Below the pieces are notes generated by a model, which was not told where the DNA came from, did no database searches, and saw nothing but the letters and a program-made list of their open reading frames with translations. The position numbers were made by a program, and so were the translations under genes. Source: Ilex aquifolium (lineage: Eukaryota; Streptophyta; Magnoliopsida; Aquifoliales; Aquifoliaceae). From it: 64,000 bases of DNA. The stretch covers positions 33,020,001 through 33,084,000 of the forward strand of contig OX637394.1 of the NCBI GenBank assembly GCA_951799425.1, in the 5' to 3' direction. Below, piece by piece: positions 37,634 through 49,254 of this stretch (position 1 is its first letter; each line of letters starts with the position of its first letter).

Positions 37634-37706
37634 AAATAACAATTGATTCCAAACATTAGTGAGGTTCTAATGGGTATTTCGGGCAAGTACTCAGGTGGGT
37701 GCCTTC

Positions 37707-38476
37707 TGATGAGTCCGAAATTAACTGGGCCAGAGCCAACGAATCAAGAGAGGTTCACGTTATCCCGAAACCCAAGTCATCATGTCAAGGAGAAGTCATC
37801 AAGTCAAAGAGGAGTCCAAGGGACAACCCCAAAGGGGCGTCGCCCCAAGGGGGGCCACCCCAAGGGGATCCCTTCCCTCCTTAGTTCCACGCTCCCTCTC
37901 CTGCGTAGTCCTTTGCCCTCTTGACTTTGTCACTCCAGCTCAAGTCCAACCTAGCTCAGGATCCTCCCCCGACGGAATAGGAGCACGAGGGAGAGAATAT
38001 CGGGATACGCACGAAGATCTAGTCCTACCATGATTATACTTACCAAAATGGTAGAGTCCTACCTTAATTGTACTTACCAAAATAGTGGTAACCGCCTCAC
38101 CGCCTCACCATACCTATATACACCTTCACCACACAGAGGGAGAGAGAGAGGTCCAAGGACCTTGAGACCTCTACAATTTGAGATCCCTACACACACTACA
38201 CCTCCCTACACACATTGTTACGCTCTCCCAAAGCACTGTAATACTCTCGGAGTGCACTCTCCCGGTAACATTGTTCATCAATAAAGATCTCCGAACACCG
38301 CAGCCGTTCCCGAGAGTAGAGTAGGTCACCCGGACCGAACCACTATAAATCTTTGTGTTGACTCTATATTTACTGTTTTGCCATTGATCTGTCATTAATT
38401 ATCTGTTTATTGCTCATTAACCACACCCATTCATATTCTTGACTGTTGATTTTGCGCTATACCGATTTGTGCATCA
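37707..38476 (+). mobile_element. 5' LTR of element F (left)
   Basis: A short LTR inferred from a downstream primer site: it ends GTGCATCA at 38,476 and probably begins TGATGAGTCC at 37,707, giving TGATG/CATCA termini. It contains a TATA-like CTATATACA near 38,113 and AATAAA at 38,280. The start is the weakest point; the intervening 37,639-37,706 is unassigned. No second LTR exists because the element is cut at the palindrome centre. Confidence 0.7.
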
Positions 38477-38480
38477 TCAG

Positions 38481-38498
38481 TTTGGCGCCGTCTGTGGG
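38481..38498 (+). other. Primer-binding site region of element F (left)
   Basis: TTTGGCGCCGTCTGTGGG follows the LTR by 4 bp. TGGCGCC-starting primer sites are common in plant gypsy elements of the Athila/Tat group and differ from the iMet type of elements B and D; I do not assign the tRNA with certainty. Confidence 0.75.
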
Positions 38499-38530
38499 AA
38501 ACGACTAGTTTTCCTGTTCTCTTTCAATAC

Positions 38531-39368
38531 ATGATAATCACTGCCAGATCAATGTTTCAATAATCGGGAGATAACAACCCGACCCATTGGGAGGCGGCTC
38601 CCCCTCCCCTTGTACCCTCGGAATCGTCCACCGCTGCGACTCCTGTCGTCGGGCAGCAACTCTTACAGACCATGCAGCTGCTAGTAAAACAAAACCAGCA
38701 GATCATCCAGTTGATGCTCGCCCAGGGAGGCGCCATCCCTCACCCTGCAGGAGGAGCCCCACTCCCTCCAACGGGAGAGGAGCAGCAACCCCTCCCTTCG
38801 AGGCGCCAGAAAGCCTCTCACCATGGGGCCCCTCGCTAGAATGCCCCAAGGCCACACCAAGGCGCCCCCTCGCCCAACAGTCCCTCCTCAACGTGCCGGG
38901 AGCTCACGTGTATCCCCTCCACACATACCTGCACAGGAGAATGAAGACGGCGAGAACCAATATGGTGACCATGAAAACCAGTACCACCACCCGACGGAGA
39001 ATGTCCCCAACCACTAGGACGAGAAAATCAGAGAGGTACAAAATCAACTCGGTTATGCCCTCAACGCCATCAAGGCACAGGCGCCTGAAACCGTGGACTA
39101 CCTGGTAAGACGCACTGATACACCATTCATTGCTGATATAGTTAACTATCCCCTACCCTCGAAGTTCGAGATGCCTACCATCGAGATCTTCAACGGTACC
39201 AAGGACCCTCTCGACCACCTTGACACATACAAGTCTCTCATGTAACTCCACAACGTGCCTGCAGAGATTATGTGTAGAGCTTTCCCTATTACCTTGAAGG
39301 GGTCTGCTCACCAATGGTTTGCAAAGATCAAGCCCTCCTCCATCCACTCTTTTGCAGAACTGAGTAGA
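38531..39368 (+). pseudogene. Gag of element F, cut by palindrome centre (left)
   Basis: Gag begins at ATG 38,531 and continues as a Q-rich N-terminus (QQLLQTMQLLVKQNQQ), then after a frame change as the ORF at 38,823-39,017, then the conserved core (GYALNAIKAQAPE, FEMPTIEIFNGTKDPLDHL, CRAFPITLKGSAHQWF). Stops interrupt it (TAA near 38,561, TAG near 38,840, TAG 39,015-39,017, TAA near 39,244), mostly where glutamine codons would be expected. The reading ends at LSRSF on the symmetry axis, so the rest of gag and all of pol are missing in both arms. Confidence 0.85.
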
Positions 39369-39398
39369 TCCTTTGTCTACTCAGTTCTGCAAAAGAGT
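39348..39398. other. Palindrome centre with 7-bp spacer
   Basis: The bases flanking 39,369-39,375 (TCCTTTG) are perfect reverse complements: TGAGTAGA on the left and TCTACTCA on the right, and the symmetry then continues for 24 kb. The left side reads in frame as the end of the gag core of element F (residues LSRSF), so the symmetry axis lies inside a coding sequence and not at an element terminus. Confidence 0.95.
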
Positions 39399-40213
39399 GG
39401 ATGGAGGAGGGCTTGATCTTTGCAAACCATTGGTGAGCAGACCCCTTCAAGGTAATAGGGAAAGCTCTACACATAATCTCTGCAGGCACGTTGTGGAGTT
39501 ACATGAGAGACTTGTATGTGTCAAGGTGGTCGAGAGGGTCCTTGGTACCGTTGAAGATCTCGATGGTAGGCATCTTGAACTTCGAGGGTAGGGGATAGTT
39601 AACTATATCAGCAATGAATGGTGTATCAGTGCGTCTTACCAGGTAGTCCACGGTTTCAGGCGCCTGTGCCTTGATGGCGTTGAGGGCATAACCGAGTTGA
39701 TTTTGTACCTCTCTGATTTTCTCGTCCTAGTGGTTGGGGACATTCTCCGTCGGGTGGTGGTACTGGTTTTCATGGTCACCATATTGGTTCTCGCCGTCTT
39801 CATTCTCCTGTGCAGGTATGTGTGGAGGGGATACACGTGAGCTCCCGGCACGTTGAGGAGGGACTGTTGGGCGAGGGGGCGCCTTGGTGTGGCCTTGGGG
39901 CATTCTAGCGAGGGGCCCCATGGTGAGGGGCTTTCTGGCGCCTCGAAGGGAGGGGTTGCTGCTCCTCTCCCGTTGGAGGGAGTGGGGCTCCTCCTGCAGG
40001 GTGAGGGATGGCGCCTCCCTGGGCGAGCATCAACTGGATGATCTGCTGGTTTTGTTTTACTAGCAGCTGCATGGTCTGTAAGAGTTGCTGCCCGACGACA
40101 GGAGTCGCAGCGGTGGACGATTCCGAGGGTACAAGGGGAGGGGGAGCCGCCTCCCAATGGGTCGGGTTGTTATCTCCCGATTATTGAAACATTGATCTGG
40201 CAGTGATTGTCAT
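39376..40213 (-). pseudogene. Gag of element F' (right), mirror copy
   Basis: Mirror of 38,531-39,368 on the minus strand, same frame breaks and stops. I found two substitutions over about 910 bp including the primer-site region: a C/T giving Pro in place of Leu in the proline-rich segment, and one C/T in the leader codons. Gag copies are head-to-head across the 7-bp spacer. Confidence 0.85.
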
Positions 40214-40245
40214 GTATTGAAAGAGAACAGGAAAACTAGTCGTTT

Positions 40246-40263
40246 CCCACAGACGGCGCCAAA
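40246..40263 (-). other. Primer-binding site region of element F' (right)
   Basis: Mirror of 38,481-38,498, identical on the minus strand. Confidence 0.75.
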
Positions 40264-40267
40264 CTGA

Positions 40268-41037
40268 TGATGCACAAATCGGTATAGCGCAAAATCAACA
40301 GTCAAGAATATGAATGGGTGTGGTTAATGAGCAATAAACAGATAATTAATGACAGATCAATGGCAAAACAGTAAATATAGAGTCAACACAAAGATTTATA
40401 GTGGTTCGGTCCGGGTGACCTACTCTACTCTCGGGAACGGCTGCGGTGTTCGGAGATCTTTATTGATGAACAATGTTACCGGGAGAGTGCACTCCGAGAG
40501 TATTACAGTGCTTTGGGAGAGCGTAACAATGTGTGTAGGGAGGTGTAGTGTGTGTAGGGATCTCAAATTGTAGAGGTCTCAAGGTCCTTGGACCTCTCTC
40601 TCTCCCTCTGTGTGGTGAAGGTGTATATAGGTATGGTGAGGCGGTGAGGCGGTTACCACTATTTTGGTAAGTACAATTAAGGTAGGACTCTACCATTTTG
40701 GTAAGTATAATCATGGTAGGACTAGATCTTCGTGCGTATCCCGATATTCTCTCCCTCGTGCTCCTATTCCGTCGGGGGAGGATCCTGAGCTAGGTTGGAC
40801 TTGAGCTGGAGTGACAAAGTCAAGAGGGCAAAGGACTACGCAGGAGAGGGAGCGTGGAACTAAGGAGGGAAGGGATCCCCTTGGGGTGGCCCCCCTTGGG
40901 GCGACGCCCCTTTGGGGTTGTCCCTTGGACTCCTCTTTGACTTGATGACTTCTCCTTGACATGATGACTTGGGTTTCGGGATAACGTGAACCTCTCTTGA
41001 TTCGTTGGCTCTGGCCCAGTTAATTTCGGACTCATCA
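40268..41037 (-). mobile_element. 5' LTR of element F' (right)
   Basis: Mirror of 37,707-38,476; I noted no differences in its translated shadows. Boundaries inferred as for F. Confidence 0.7.
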
Positions 41038-41110
41038 GAAGGCACCCACCTGAGTACTTGCCCGAAATACCCATTAGAACCTCACTAATGTTTGGAATCA
41101 ATTGTTATTT

Positions 41111-43460
41111 TGTGACGCCCCAAAACCCGGGGGTCCATTGATTTCCCATCAACTCGCGGAATACCCGTGGATACCGGGTTACTCGGTATCGCGTCGTTAT
41201 GCCCCATTTACCGGGGTCCATAATTTAACAAAATTCGGGCAGAGTCTCCTTTGTACGGGGAGCACTACCCAAAACTCAACCTGTGCAATATATTTTCACA
41301 TGACTCATCCGAGGCCCAATATAAAGCAATGACCACACCGGGTCCATTTATAAGTAAACATTGACCACACCGGGTCTATTTATCCATACTTATAAACATT
41401 GACCACACCGGGTCCATTTATCCCTACCTATGTCAAAACATGCAAGGTTGTTTTAACAATAATTCATATAAGTTCTATTACAATTACGTGCAAAAGATTA
41501 CATGCCCAAGACATAAGTTTCACAAGTGTTTTACATTAACACAAAATAAAGTCACATTCGGCTTTCTTCAAACATGAGGGTTCGAATTGGAGCCATCCAC
41601 CGGTGTACTTCTCCCACCTGAAATGTGTTCCCGTATAGGGTGAGCCAACGCCCAGTAGAGTATATCCTACAAAGGCTACTCCCCACCTTAGATGCATATG
41701 AAATGTGTACATGCAACAAACAACATTTAACAATCATTACATACCAGAATATGCATTCAATGTTAGAATGCTACCATGTCATGCCATGAAATGAGGTGAG
41801 ACTCACTCATGCATCTTAACCCAAGTCCTTACCGACTCATATAACACAATGCAATGCCAATGTGTAGTAACCCCATCAACTGATGGAAAATACATCCAAT
41901 GACCGTTTGAATTGAAAACATGTATTTGCAAAATCAAATCATTGTTGGATGTTACCCATTGAATGAGTGTTTATGTAATCAAAATCTTGTGTCTTGTTGG
42001 GCAACGGATTTTGGATTTTATACCGCCGGTTCCGTACACCATACTACACTTTTCCGGAATTTCACCACAGGGGAGTGTATAACCAAGTCGTCGGGTCTTG
42101 CACCCGAGGTGGGGATCTACCCCTTCTTGCTATACCCGACACAAGTTTTTCTTTCATGCAGCCATGCGACTCAGTCGGATTTTCAACCCAACTTTCCCGA
42201 GCCCACCCATCAATCACCAAGAATGGTGTTTGATTAACCATGCATACACACCCACACTCATGCCTAAGCCCATGAATGTGATGTCAATGTCAGGCTCAAT
42301 ATGCAATCATGCCCAATGAGAAATTTTATCACATGTTCAATATGTAATGGGTGTCATACGACAATTTCAACATATCCATGGCAATTCATATTACAAACAT
42401 ATAAATACCATATTTTGTCACAATGTTAATATATCAAAACATGTATATATCAACAATTCATTCACTACAATATCCAAGCATGCTATACATCATTGTGTCA
42501 TAACAAACTTTATCTATACATAGGCATTTAGCAAACACCATCAACGCAATCATCATGTTATCACACAATTTGCCCACATAATAACAAGTTACAAGAAAAT
42601 TTCACAAGTAACTTCCCTAGACCAAATTTAACAAGGAATTTATCTAGGCCATTTCTATATTCCTTTCATGATTCCCATGACTATAGACAAGTCATAACAA
42701 CTCTATACATCTAACCATTACTTATGACACCATAGGTTAGAAATAGATCCGAGTAGGAGGAAATCCTAGCTCTTGGAGCGTAAAACAACCGGTAGAACCT
42801 CCAAGAACAAGATTTAAGCCCAAATCTTTGATTTTCCCAAAATTCCGTCTTTGGATCTTCGGTGAAATCAGCTCTTTTTGGTATGTACGCGTAGCCCTTG
42901 TCGCGTAGATGAACTTTGATTTCTGGACTGACAAATTCCGACGGACGGAACTCCCGGAATCGAAGCGGGAAGGTTAAAGAATTTTTTTTTTCTTTGGTCT
43001 TGGGCGGCTGAAAAGGCTGAAGTTTCAGCTGATATTTCTTCAAAAAGCTGATTTTTTTAGGATATTTATAGGCAAAAATGTGCGGTCCACATCGCACCGC
43101 ATATTTTCGACTTCCGGGTCCATTTTTCGTCCCGAAACGATTCATTATACCACGGATTAAGTTCAAATTAATTTTATTTGAAATTTAACTTAATTTTAGA
43201 GAAATTTTATAAAATCCATTATTGGAGACCTTTAAAATGAAATTCGCCATGCAGTCGTCTCGAACGACGTGCAAAAAATTCGACTATATCGGAATTCGAC
43301 GAAATTTGACAGGGTGACTAGATTTCGCGATACGAATCCAACGGCGAACTCCGTTTCCTCATCCGAGGTCTAGAGCATGAGTATTTCAAATAAGCATTAG
43401 GATGGCAAATGACCATTTTGCCCTTATTCACAAAAAAATCAAAATTTCCCGGGTTTTACA
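41111..43460 (-). mobile_element. Solo LTR E' (right) with TSD
   Basis: Plus-strand TGTGACGCCCC to GGGTTTTACA, flanked by TATTT at 41,106-41,110 and 43,461-43,465. The copy differs from E at scattered bases, including one in the long stem-loop (GAGCACTACCC instead of GAGCTCTACCC) that weakens the stem in this arm. Confidence 0.95.
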
Positions 43461-43465
43461 TATTT

Positions 43466-44880
43466 TACCCTAAATTTTTAATTTTTTAGGTTGAGATTCT
43501 TACGAATAAAGAACATGGTTAAAAAAGAGTCGAATACGTGTCCGGCGTATTATCTCAAATGGCTAAATCATTCGGGTTCAATCCAAAGAGAAGTGAGCAC
43601 TGTAAATTTAGTTCAAAGTGTGTTTACCCGTGACCTAAATTCTTAAACTATTTATACTTTGGGCAATTATGGCAAGGAGATTTGTGGCTTGTGGGTCACA
43701 CAATGTCTCCAAGTCTTACAATCAAAATTCCCTTCTGAGATTGTCACATCAACGACTTTTCCTCTCCTAGTGTGCGCATTCAATACTATTGGACTTTAGG
43801 ACCCCTGACATTTAATAGGGTCTATTGGGCATCAATTGAGCCTCGCCGACCACCAAGTGGAGCATACTTTGCATTTATGACCAAGTTGTCGAGCATTTAT
43901 TTTGATGTCTCCAAGACGCTACTCAATATTTTCACGTCAGCAACGAACATGTCTTATGTCTGTCATCTATGGAATCCATCTTTAGAGTATATCCGAGATA
44001 ATAATTAAAATTTAATTATTTAAAGACAAAAAACATGTTTTAACAAAAAATATTTAAAATAAATAAAATATATTTTTGCCACATTAATGCTCTAAATATA
44101 GAACATCACTATAACATTGTATATAAATAATTGAAAATATATTATTTCTACTCTTATCATTTTTTATCTCTCTTGTCTACTTTTTGTCTTTCTCTCCATT
44201 TTTTCTCTCTCCTTTTAATAGTCTCAACAAATGTATAAGATATGAGAAATAATATTTAAAAAAAATAGTTGAAATATAAAAAATTTATTGAAAAATTTAT
44301 CAAAAAAGTGAGTAATTAAAATATAAAAAATATATTTTTAAATAGTTAAAATATAAAACCTTGTTAAAGATGCTTTCAGCCCGATAATAATGTGATAAGG
44401 GATGTTTGTTCCCTACCACACATCATGTCAATTAATGGGCATAGAGCAAGTTCTCCAAGGCTGGTTTATGTTCAGTCAGTCCCAAGTCATGACGCATCCG
44501 AGGGTGCAAGTAGCCAACTGGCTAAAAAAATTTCTCCATCTGGAGTAAATACGAGTGTTGTGCTCGTCCTCAGGTAGCTCGGGAGGTCACTGATTTGGCA
44601 AAGGGGGTCCATGTGTCAACAAATAATTGGCACCCCGCCCACATCCCGTCTTTTTGACTAAAAACTAAATTCAGTGTCATAAGCTCCCGCTACTACAGAA
44701 TATAGGGAGGGGGGTTAGGCTACAATACCGAATTCCCCTTTTCGATACCGTACCGAGATTCATTTTGGACCTTTGATGGAATTTTTCTATTTTTGTAGCC
44801 ATTGATCACTTTTTAAAGTGAATACCGGTTACCTGGAACCTTTTTTAAAAGGGATACCGGTCACCTGCTAAACCGGTAAT
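43466..44880. other. Unclassified block (right), mirror copy
   Basis: Mirror of 33,864-35,278 with at least two substitutions near 43,550-43,600 (one A/T, one G/T). No supported gene. Confidence 0.6.
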
Positions 44881-46130
44881 AACCTAACCCAAAAAAAGTT
44901 AGAACCCTTACCCAAAAAAGTTGGAACCTTTACCCAAAAAAGTTGGAACCCCTACCCAAAAAAGTTGGAACCCCTCCCCCCAAGAGTTGGAACCCTTACC
45001 CCCCCCCCCAACAGTTGGAACCCCTACTAAAAATGTTGGAACCCCTCCCCCAAGAGTTGGAACTCCTCCCCCCAAGAGTTGGAACCCCTCCCCCAAGAGT
45101 TGGAACATCTACCCAAAAACGTTGGAACCCCCCCCCCCAAAGTTGGAACCCTAACCCAAAAAAGTTGGAACCTCTATCCAAAAAAGTTGGAACCCCTCCG
45201 CCAAGAGTTGGATCCCCTCCCCCGAAGAGTTGGAACCCTTACCCAAAAAAGTTGGAACCTCCCCCCCAAAGTTGGAACCCTTACCCAAAAAAGTTGGAAC
45301 ATCTACCCAAAAAAGTTGGAACCCCTCCCCCAAGAGTTGGAACCCCTCCTCCCAAGAGTTGGAACCCCTACCCAAAAAAGTTGAAACCCCCACCCATAAA
45401 AATTGGAACCCTTACCCAAAAATGTTGGAACCCCTCCCCCAAGAGTTGGAACCCCTACCCAAAAGAGTTGGAACTATTACCCATAAAAGTTGAAACCCTT
45501 ACCCAAAAGAGTTGAAACTATTAACCATAAAATTTGGAACCCTTATCCAAAAAAGTTAAAACCTCTACCCAAAAAAGTTGAAACCCCTACCCAAAAAAGC
45601 TGGAACCCCTCCCCTCAAGAGTAGGAACCCTTACCCCCCAACAGTTGGAACTCCTACTAAAATTGTTGGAACCCCTCCTCCAAGAGTTGGAACCCAAACC
45701 CAAAAAAGTTAGAACCCCCCCCTCCACAAAAGTTGGAACTCTTACCCAAAAAAGTTGGAATCTCTAACCAAAAAAGTTGGAACATCTACCCAAAAAAGTT
45801 GGAACCCCTCCCCCAAGAATTGGAACCCCTAACCAAAAAAGTTGAAACGCCCACCCAAAAAATTTGGAACCCTTACCCAAAAATATTGGAACCCCTCACC
45901 CCAAGAGTTGGAACCCCTACCCAAAAGAGTTGGAACTATTACCCATAAAAGTTGAAATCCTTATCCAAAAAAATTGGAACTATTAACCATAAAAGTTGGA
46001 ACCCTTAACCAAAAAAGTTGGAACCTCTACCCAAAAAATTTGAAACCCCTACCCAAAAAAGTTGGAACCCCTCCCCCGAAGAGTTGGAACCCTTACCCCC
46101 CAACAGTTGGAACCCCTACTAAAATTGTTG
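44881..46130. repeat. 22-bp minisatellite, inner part (right arm)
   Basis: GTTGGAACC-oriented array. It holds two extra units (44 bp) near 46,010-46,060 relative to the left arm and lacks two elsewhere, so the total length matches. It ends at GAACC, the target site of D'. Confidence 0.95.
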
Positions 46131-46135
46131 GAACC

Positions 46136-48574
46136 TGTAAAACCCGAGAAAATTTGAACTTTTGTGAAAAATGGCAAAATGGTAAATTGCCACTATGGTA
46201 CAGGTTGTAAACCTGAAATTTTCTAGAGCTCGGATGACGAAACGGACATCACCGTTGGATTCATCTCGCGAAATCTAGTTACCCTGTCAAATTTCGTTGA
46301 ATTCCGAGATAGTCGGATTTTTCGCGTTTTACGAGACGAACGGGCCTCGGGTGACCCCGTACACGAAATTTTTATAAAATTTTAAAGTTTGGGGAAATAT
46401 TAGAGGCAAGTTGAAATAAAAAAAATTCGAACTTGAACCGGAGCGAAATTTAGTCGTTTCGGGATTAAAACGGACCCGAAATTAAATAGGACGTGTGGCC
46501 AATTGTGGGCCAAGTATTCTAAAATATAAATAGGGGGAAAAAATTAGATTTTTCCCCATTGTGTCAGCCGATTGTTCAGCCGATTGAGAAGAGAGGGAAA
46601 AGAGAGAAACACTCCACCTTCTCTCTACGATCTACTCCGTTCTAGCGCTCAAATCGACTCGGGCCAAGAACAAGAGTTGCTCTACGCGTCGAGGGCTACG
46701 CGTGGGTACCAAAAACGACGGCTTTCACCGAACGTTGGGAGGCCGAAAAGTTGGAAGTGGATGATTCAAGCTTGCTTTGAGTTCTAGGAGCTTCCCACGA
46801 CGATTCTACACGCTACAAGAGGTAGGGTTCCCTCCTACTAAGGTTTATTCCAAACCTAGGATGTTTTTATGAAATGGGTAGGATGATAGATTGTATATCT
46901 CTTGCCTATTGTTGGTAATGTGTTGAAATGGGTATTGAAATGGGTAAAGATCAATTCTAATTGGGTTGGTAATTAGAAATTTTTAAATGAAATTTCTAGA
47001 ATTGGGTATATGGGATTGACCCAATGAAATTCTTGGATTATGTGAATTGTGGGCATGCTATGTGCTTATATTATGCCATGAGAATTAAAGTGTGTTATTA
47101 CTTGATTTTGTAATGACATGCTTGGGTGTTATTCAAGATAAAATGTTGGTATATGTATACATGTTATAATATATTGACATTGTAGAGAATTATGGAAATT
47201 ATATGCTTATGATGTAATTTTGCCATGAAATATGTAAAATGTGATTGGAATGTTCATGTGTTCCTCATAGCATATTGAACATGGTAATATTGTTGCAATG
47301 GAGCATCACATTGCATATGCACGGGAACATCGCATTTAGTGGGTGTGTGTGCATGGTGGTTGTCTTCACCACGCGTGGTGGATGACGAGTGGGCTCGGGT
47401 AATATGGGTCGATGACCTAGTCGAGTTGCATGATTTATATGTTGATAGGGTTGGGGTAGCAAGAAGGGCTAGACTATCCCTCGGGTGAGAGACCCGGTGA
47501 TTGGATACGCACTCCGTTGGTATAAGAGCCATAAAGTGTGTCGGTGTACGCGGAACTGTTGGTGGAAGTCCATGAATTTCGTGTAGGTTGGGTGACCTTT
47601 GGTGTGAGTCCATGAACATCCACCCCTATATAGACCCTAGAATGAAAGGTCATTTGATGTGCAACATAAATGACGGATTGGTACACATTGGCACTTGCAT
47701 GTGTAGAGGAGCCGGGAAGGGCTCAGTTGATACGCATGAGTGGGTCTCACCTCATTTCATAGCATGGCATTGCAAATTCCATCATCGAATATATTTCTTT
47801 GCTTGGAATGTTATGAGTTGTTGTTTTGTGGCTTGTGAGCATTTCATATGCATTTAGGTTGGGGAGTAGCCTCATTAGGAGATACCCTATTGAGCGTGGC
47901 TCACCCTTTGTGGGAAAAATATTTCAGGTGCTGGGTTCACACCGGCGGACGGCTCCCATTTCGAGCCCCAAGGTTGAAGAAAGCCGGAATGTGGCTTTAT
48001 TTTGAGTTTTTTGTAAAATTATTATAAAAACTTGGTTTTGGTATGTAAATTCATATAAATGTTTGTAATAGAATTTATATGTATCATGTTTTATGGGAAA
48101 AACTTAATTAAATATGTGTTGGATGGAAAAGATGTGTGTTGAATGGATTGGAAGTGAAAAACAGAGGAAAAAGGCAAAAGTGGCAGAACCGTACCGGTAC
48201 GCGTACCGGTACGGCGACAGCCAAAAGGTAGAGCGTACCGGTACGCCGAGGTCCAGTGGGCATACCGTACCGGTACGCCCTCCAAAATTTTTCTGAAATT
48301 TTAATTTTGTTTGCCAAACCCTTGGGCTATTGTTTCCTTCCTTTAAAGGTTATAAATGAACAATAATAGGATACCAATGGTGGCATATTGGACCTCGGAT
48401 GGGTCAACCAACCAAAAGAAGTTAGACTTGTGATTCTTTTACATATAATTATAAGTCCCGGTAAAGGGAATGTGGTGACGTGGTGTCGGGTTAAGCGACA
48501 TTCACGGGTATTTCCGCGGGTTGATGGGTTTATCAACGGTGAATAAAGGACCCCCGGAAATTTGGGGCATCACA
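46136..48574 (+). mobile_element. 5' LTR of element D' (right)
   Basis: 2439 bp, TGTAAAACCCGAG to GGGGCATCACA. A single-base deletion near 47,529 accounts for the 1-bp shift against the left arm. It contains TATA at 46,525, the conserved block at 46,681-46,735, a possible splice donor AAGAG/GTAGGG at 46,821/46,822, a TTTCAG at 47,922-47,927, a hairpin at 47,980-47,998 and the CGTACCGGTACG cluster at 48,190-48,277. Confidence 0.95.
46525..46532 (+). promoter_or_regulatory. Candidate TATA box in 5' LTR of D'
   Basis: TATAAATA 390 bp into the LTR, followed by AGGGGGAAAA and a CT-rich leader. The same TATAAATA occurs at a similar depth in LTRs C', E and G, which supports a promoter role. It implies a short U3 and about 2 kb of transcribed R/U5. 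Confidence 0.6.
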
Positions 48575-48577
48575 GCT

Positions 48578-48589
48578 TGGTATCAGAGC
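48578..48589 (+). other. Primer-binding site of element D' (right)
   Basis: TGGTATCAGAGC, 3 bp after the 5' LTR; complementary to initiator-Met tRNA. Confidence 0.94.
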
Positions 48590-48931
48590 ATAGGTATGCG
48601 ATTTACCTAGGGCTTGATGGGGCATGGGTCTAGACCATTGCATACATTGTACATTACATGTTCTGTGCTTAAATTGCTACATGTTATGTGATATGTGATA
48701 TGTGTATTATATGCGTGATAGACTGTATATGGGAAATGGACACACTAGGGTTAGAGAACTTAATCTTGGGAGTGGTAAAGCAAATGAACGGGAAAGTTCA
48801 AAGAATAAATGTCTACTATTAGAGGCATAGGCTCTACTAGTGAGACAACAAGACAATAATAAACGTTTTAACTTTGGTCCCCACCTTGGGGTACTAAGTT
48901 AGTGTACCATTGCCATTTGACGTGTGTGTAG

Positions 48932-49240
48932 ATGGCAAGTGGAAGAAGAGGACGTCGAGGCGGTGGGCGGAACAATAATCAATCACCACCGGTCTTCGAT
49001 CAACAAGCGTTTACGGAAACCATGGGCATGATGGCGGCTACTGTTGCACAAGCTAGTGCAAATGCCGGACATGGAGGCGCGAGTAACCTCCAACAGTTTA
49101 AAGCACACAAACCTCCAGTCTTCATGGGAGAGGCGGACCCGATGGTGGCCGACCATTGGTTTCGGCAAGTTAACAAGATCTTAGGGACGATGGAGGTCAC
49201 CTCAGACGCTACTAAGATAAGACTAGCTGCATTCAACTAG
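48932..49240 (+). pseudogene. Gag N-terminal part, element D' (right)
   Basis: ATG at 48,932, about 340 bp after the primer site. 102 residues with a basic RGRRGGGRNN start, an Ala-rich stretch and the gag-core entry KPPVFMGEADPMVADHWF. It ends at TAG 49,238-49,240 because one base is missing at about 49,234; gag homology continues in the adjacent frame. The break is shared with the left arm. Confidence 0.92.
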
Positions 49241-49254
49241 AAGGAGAAGCCCAA

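Larger units (their letters stand above)
15236..39368 (+). repeat. Left arm of a giant inverted repeat (palindrome)
   Basis: This arm is the reverse complement of 39,376-63,582. Paired positions sum to 78,744 from the centre out to about 31.9 kb (with compensating indels inside the minisatellite), then 78,743 to about 26.6 kb, 78,745 to about 22.7 kb, 78,766 to about 19.6 kb and 78,818 to the outer end. Gag-pol reading frames, LTR ends, target-site duplications and satellites all recur in mirror order. The outer end is the last matching base before LTR G begins in the right arm, so the true arm may be longer than the window shows. Differences between arms are sparse substitutions plus a few short indels. 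Confidence 0.97.

Noticed and set aside
38587..39108. 173-codon ORF in element F and its mirror at 39,636-40,157
   Set aside because: It is in a different frame from the recognisable gag residues, is proline/arginine-rich as expected for an off-frame shadow, and shows no domain.
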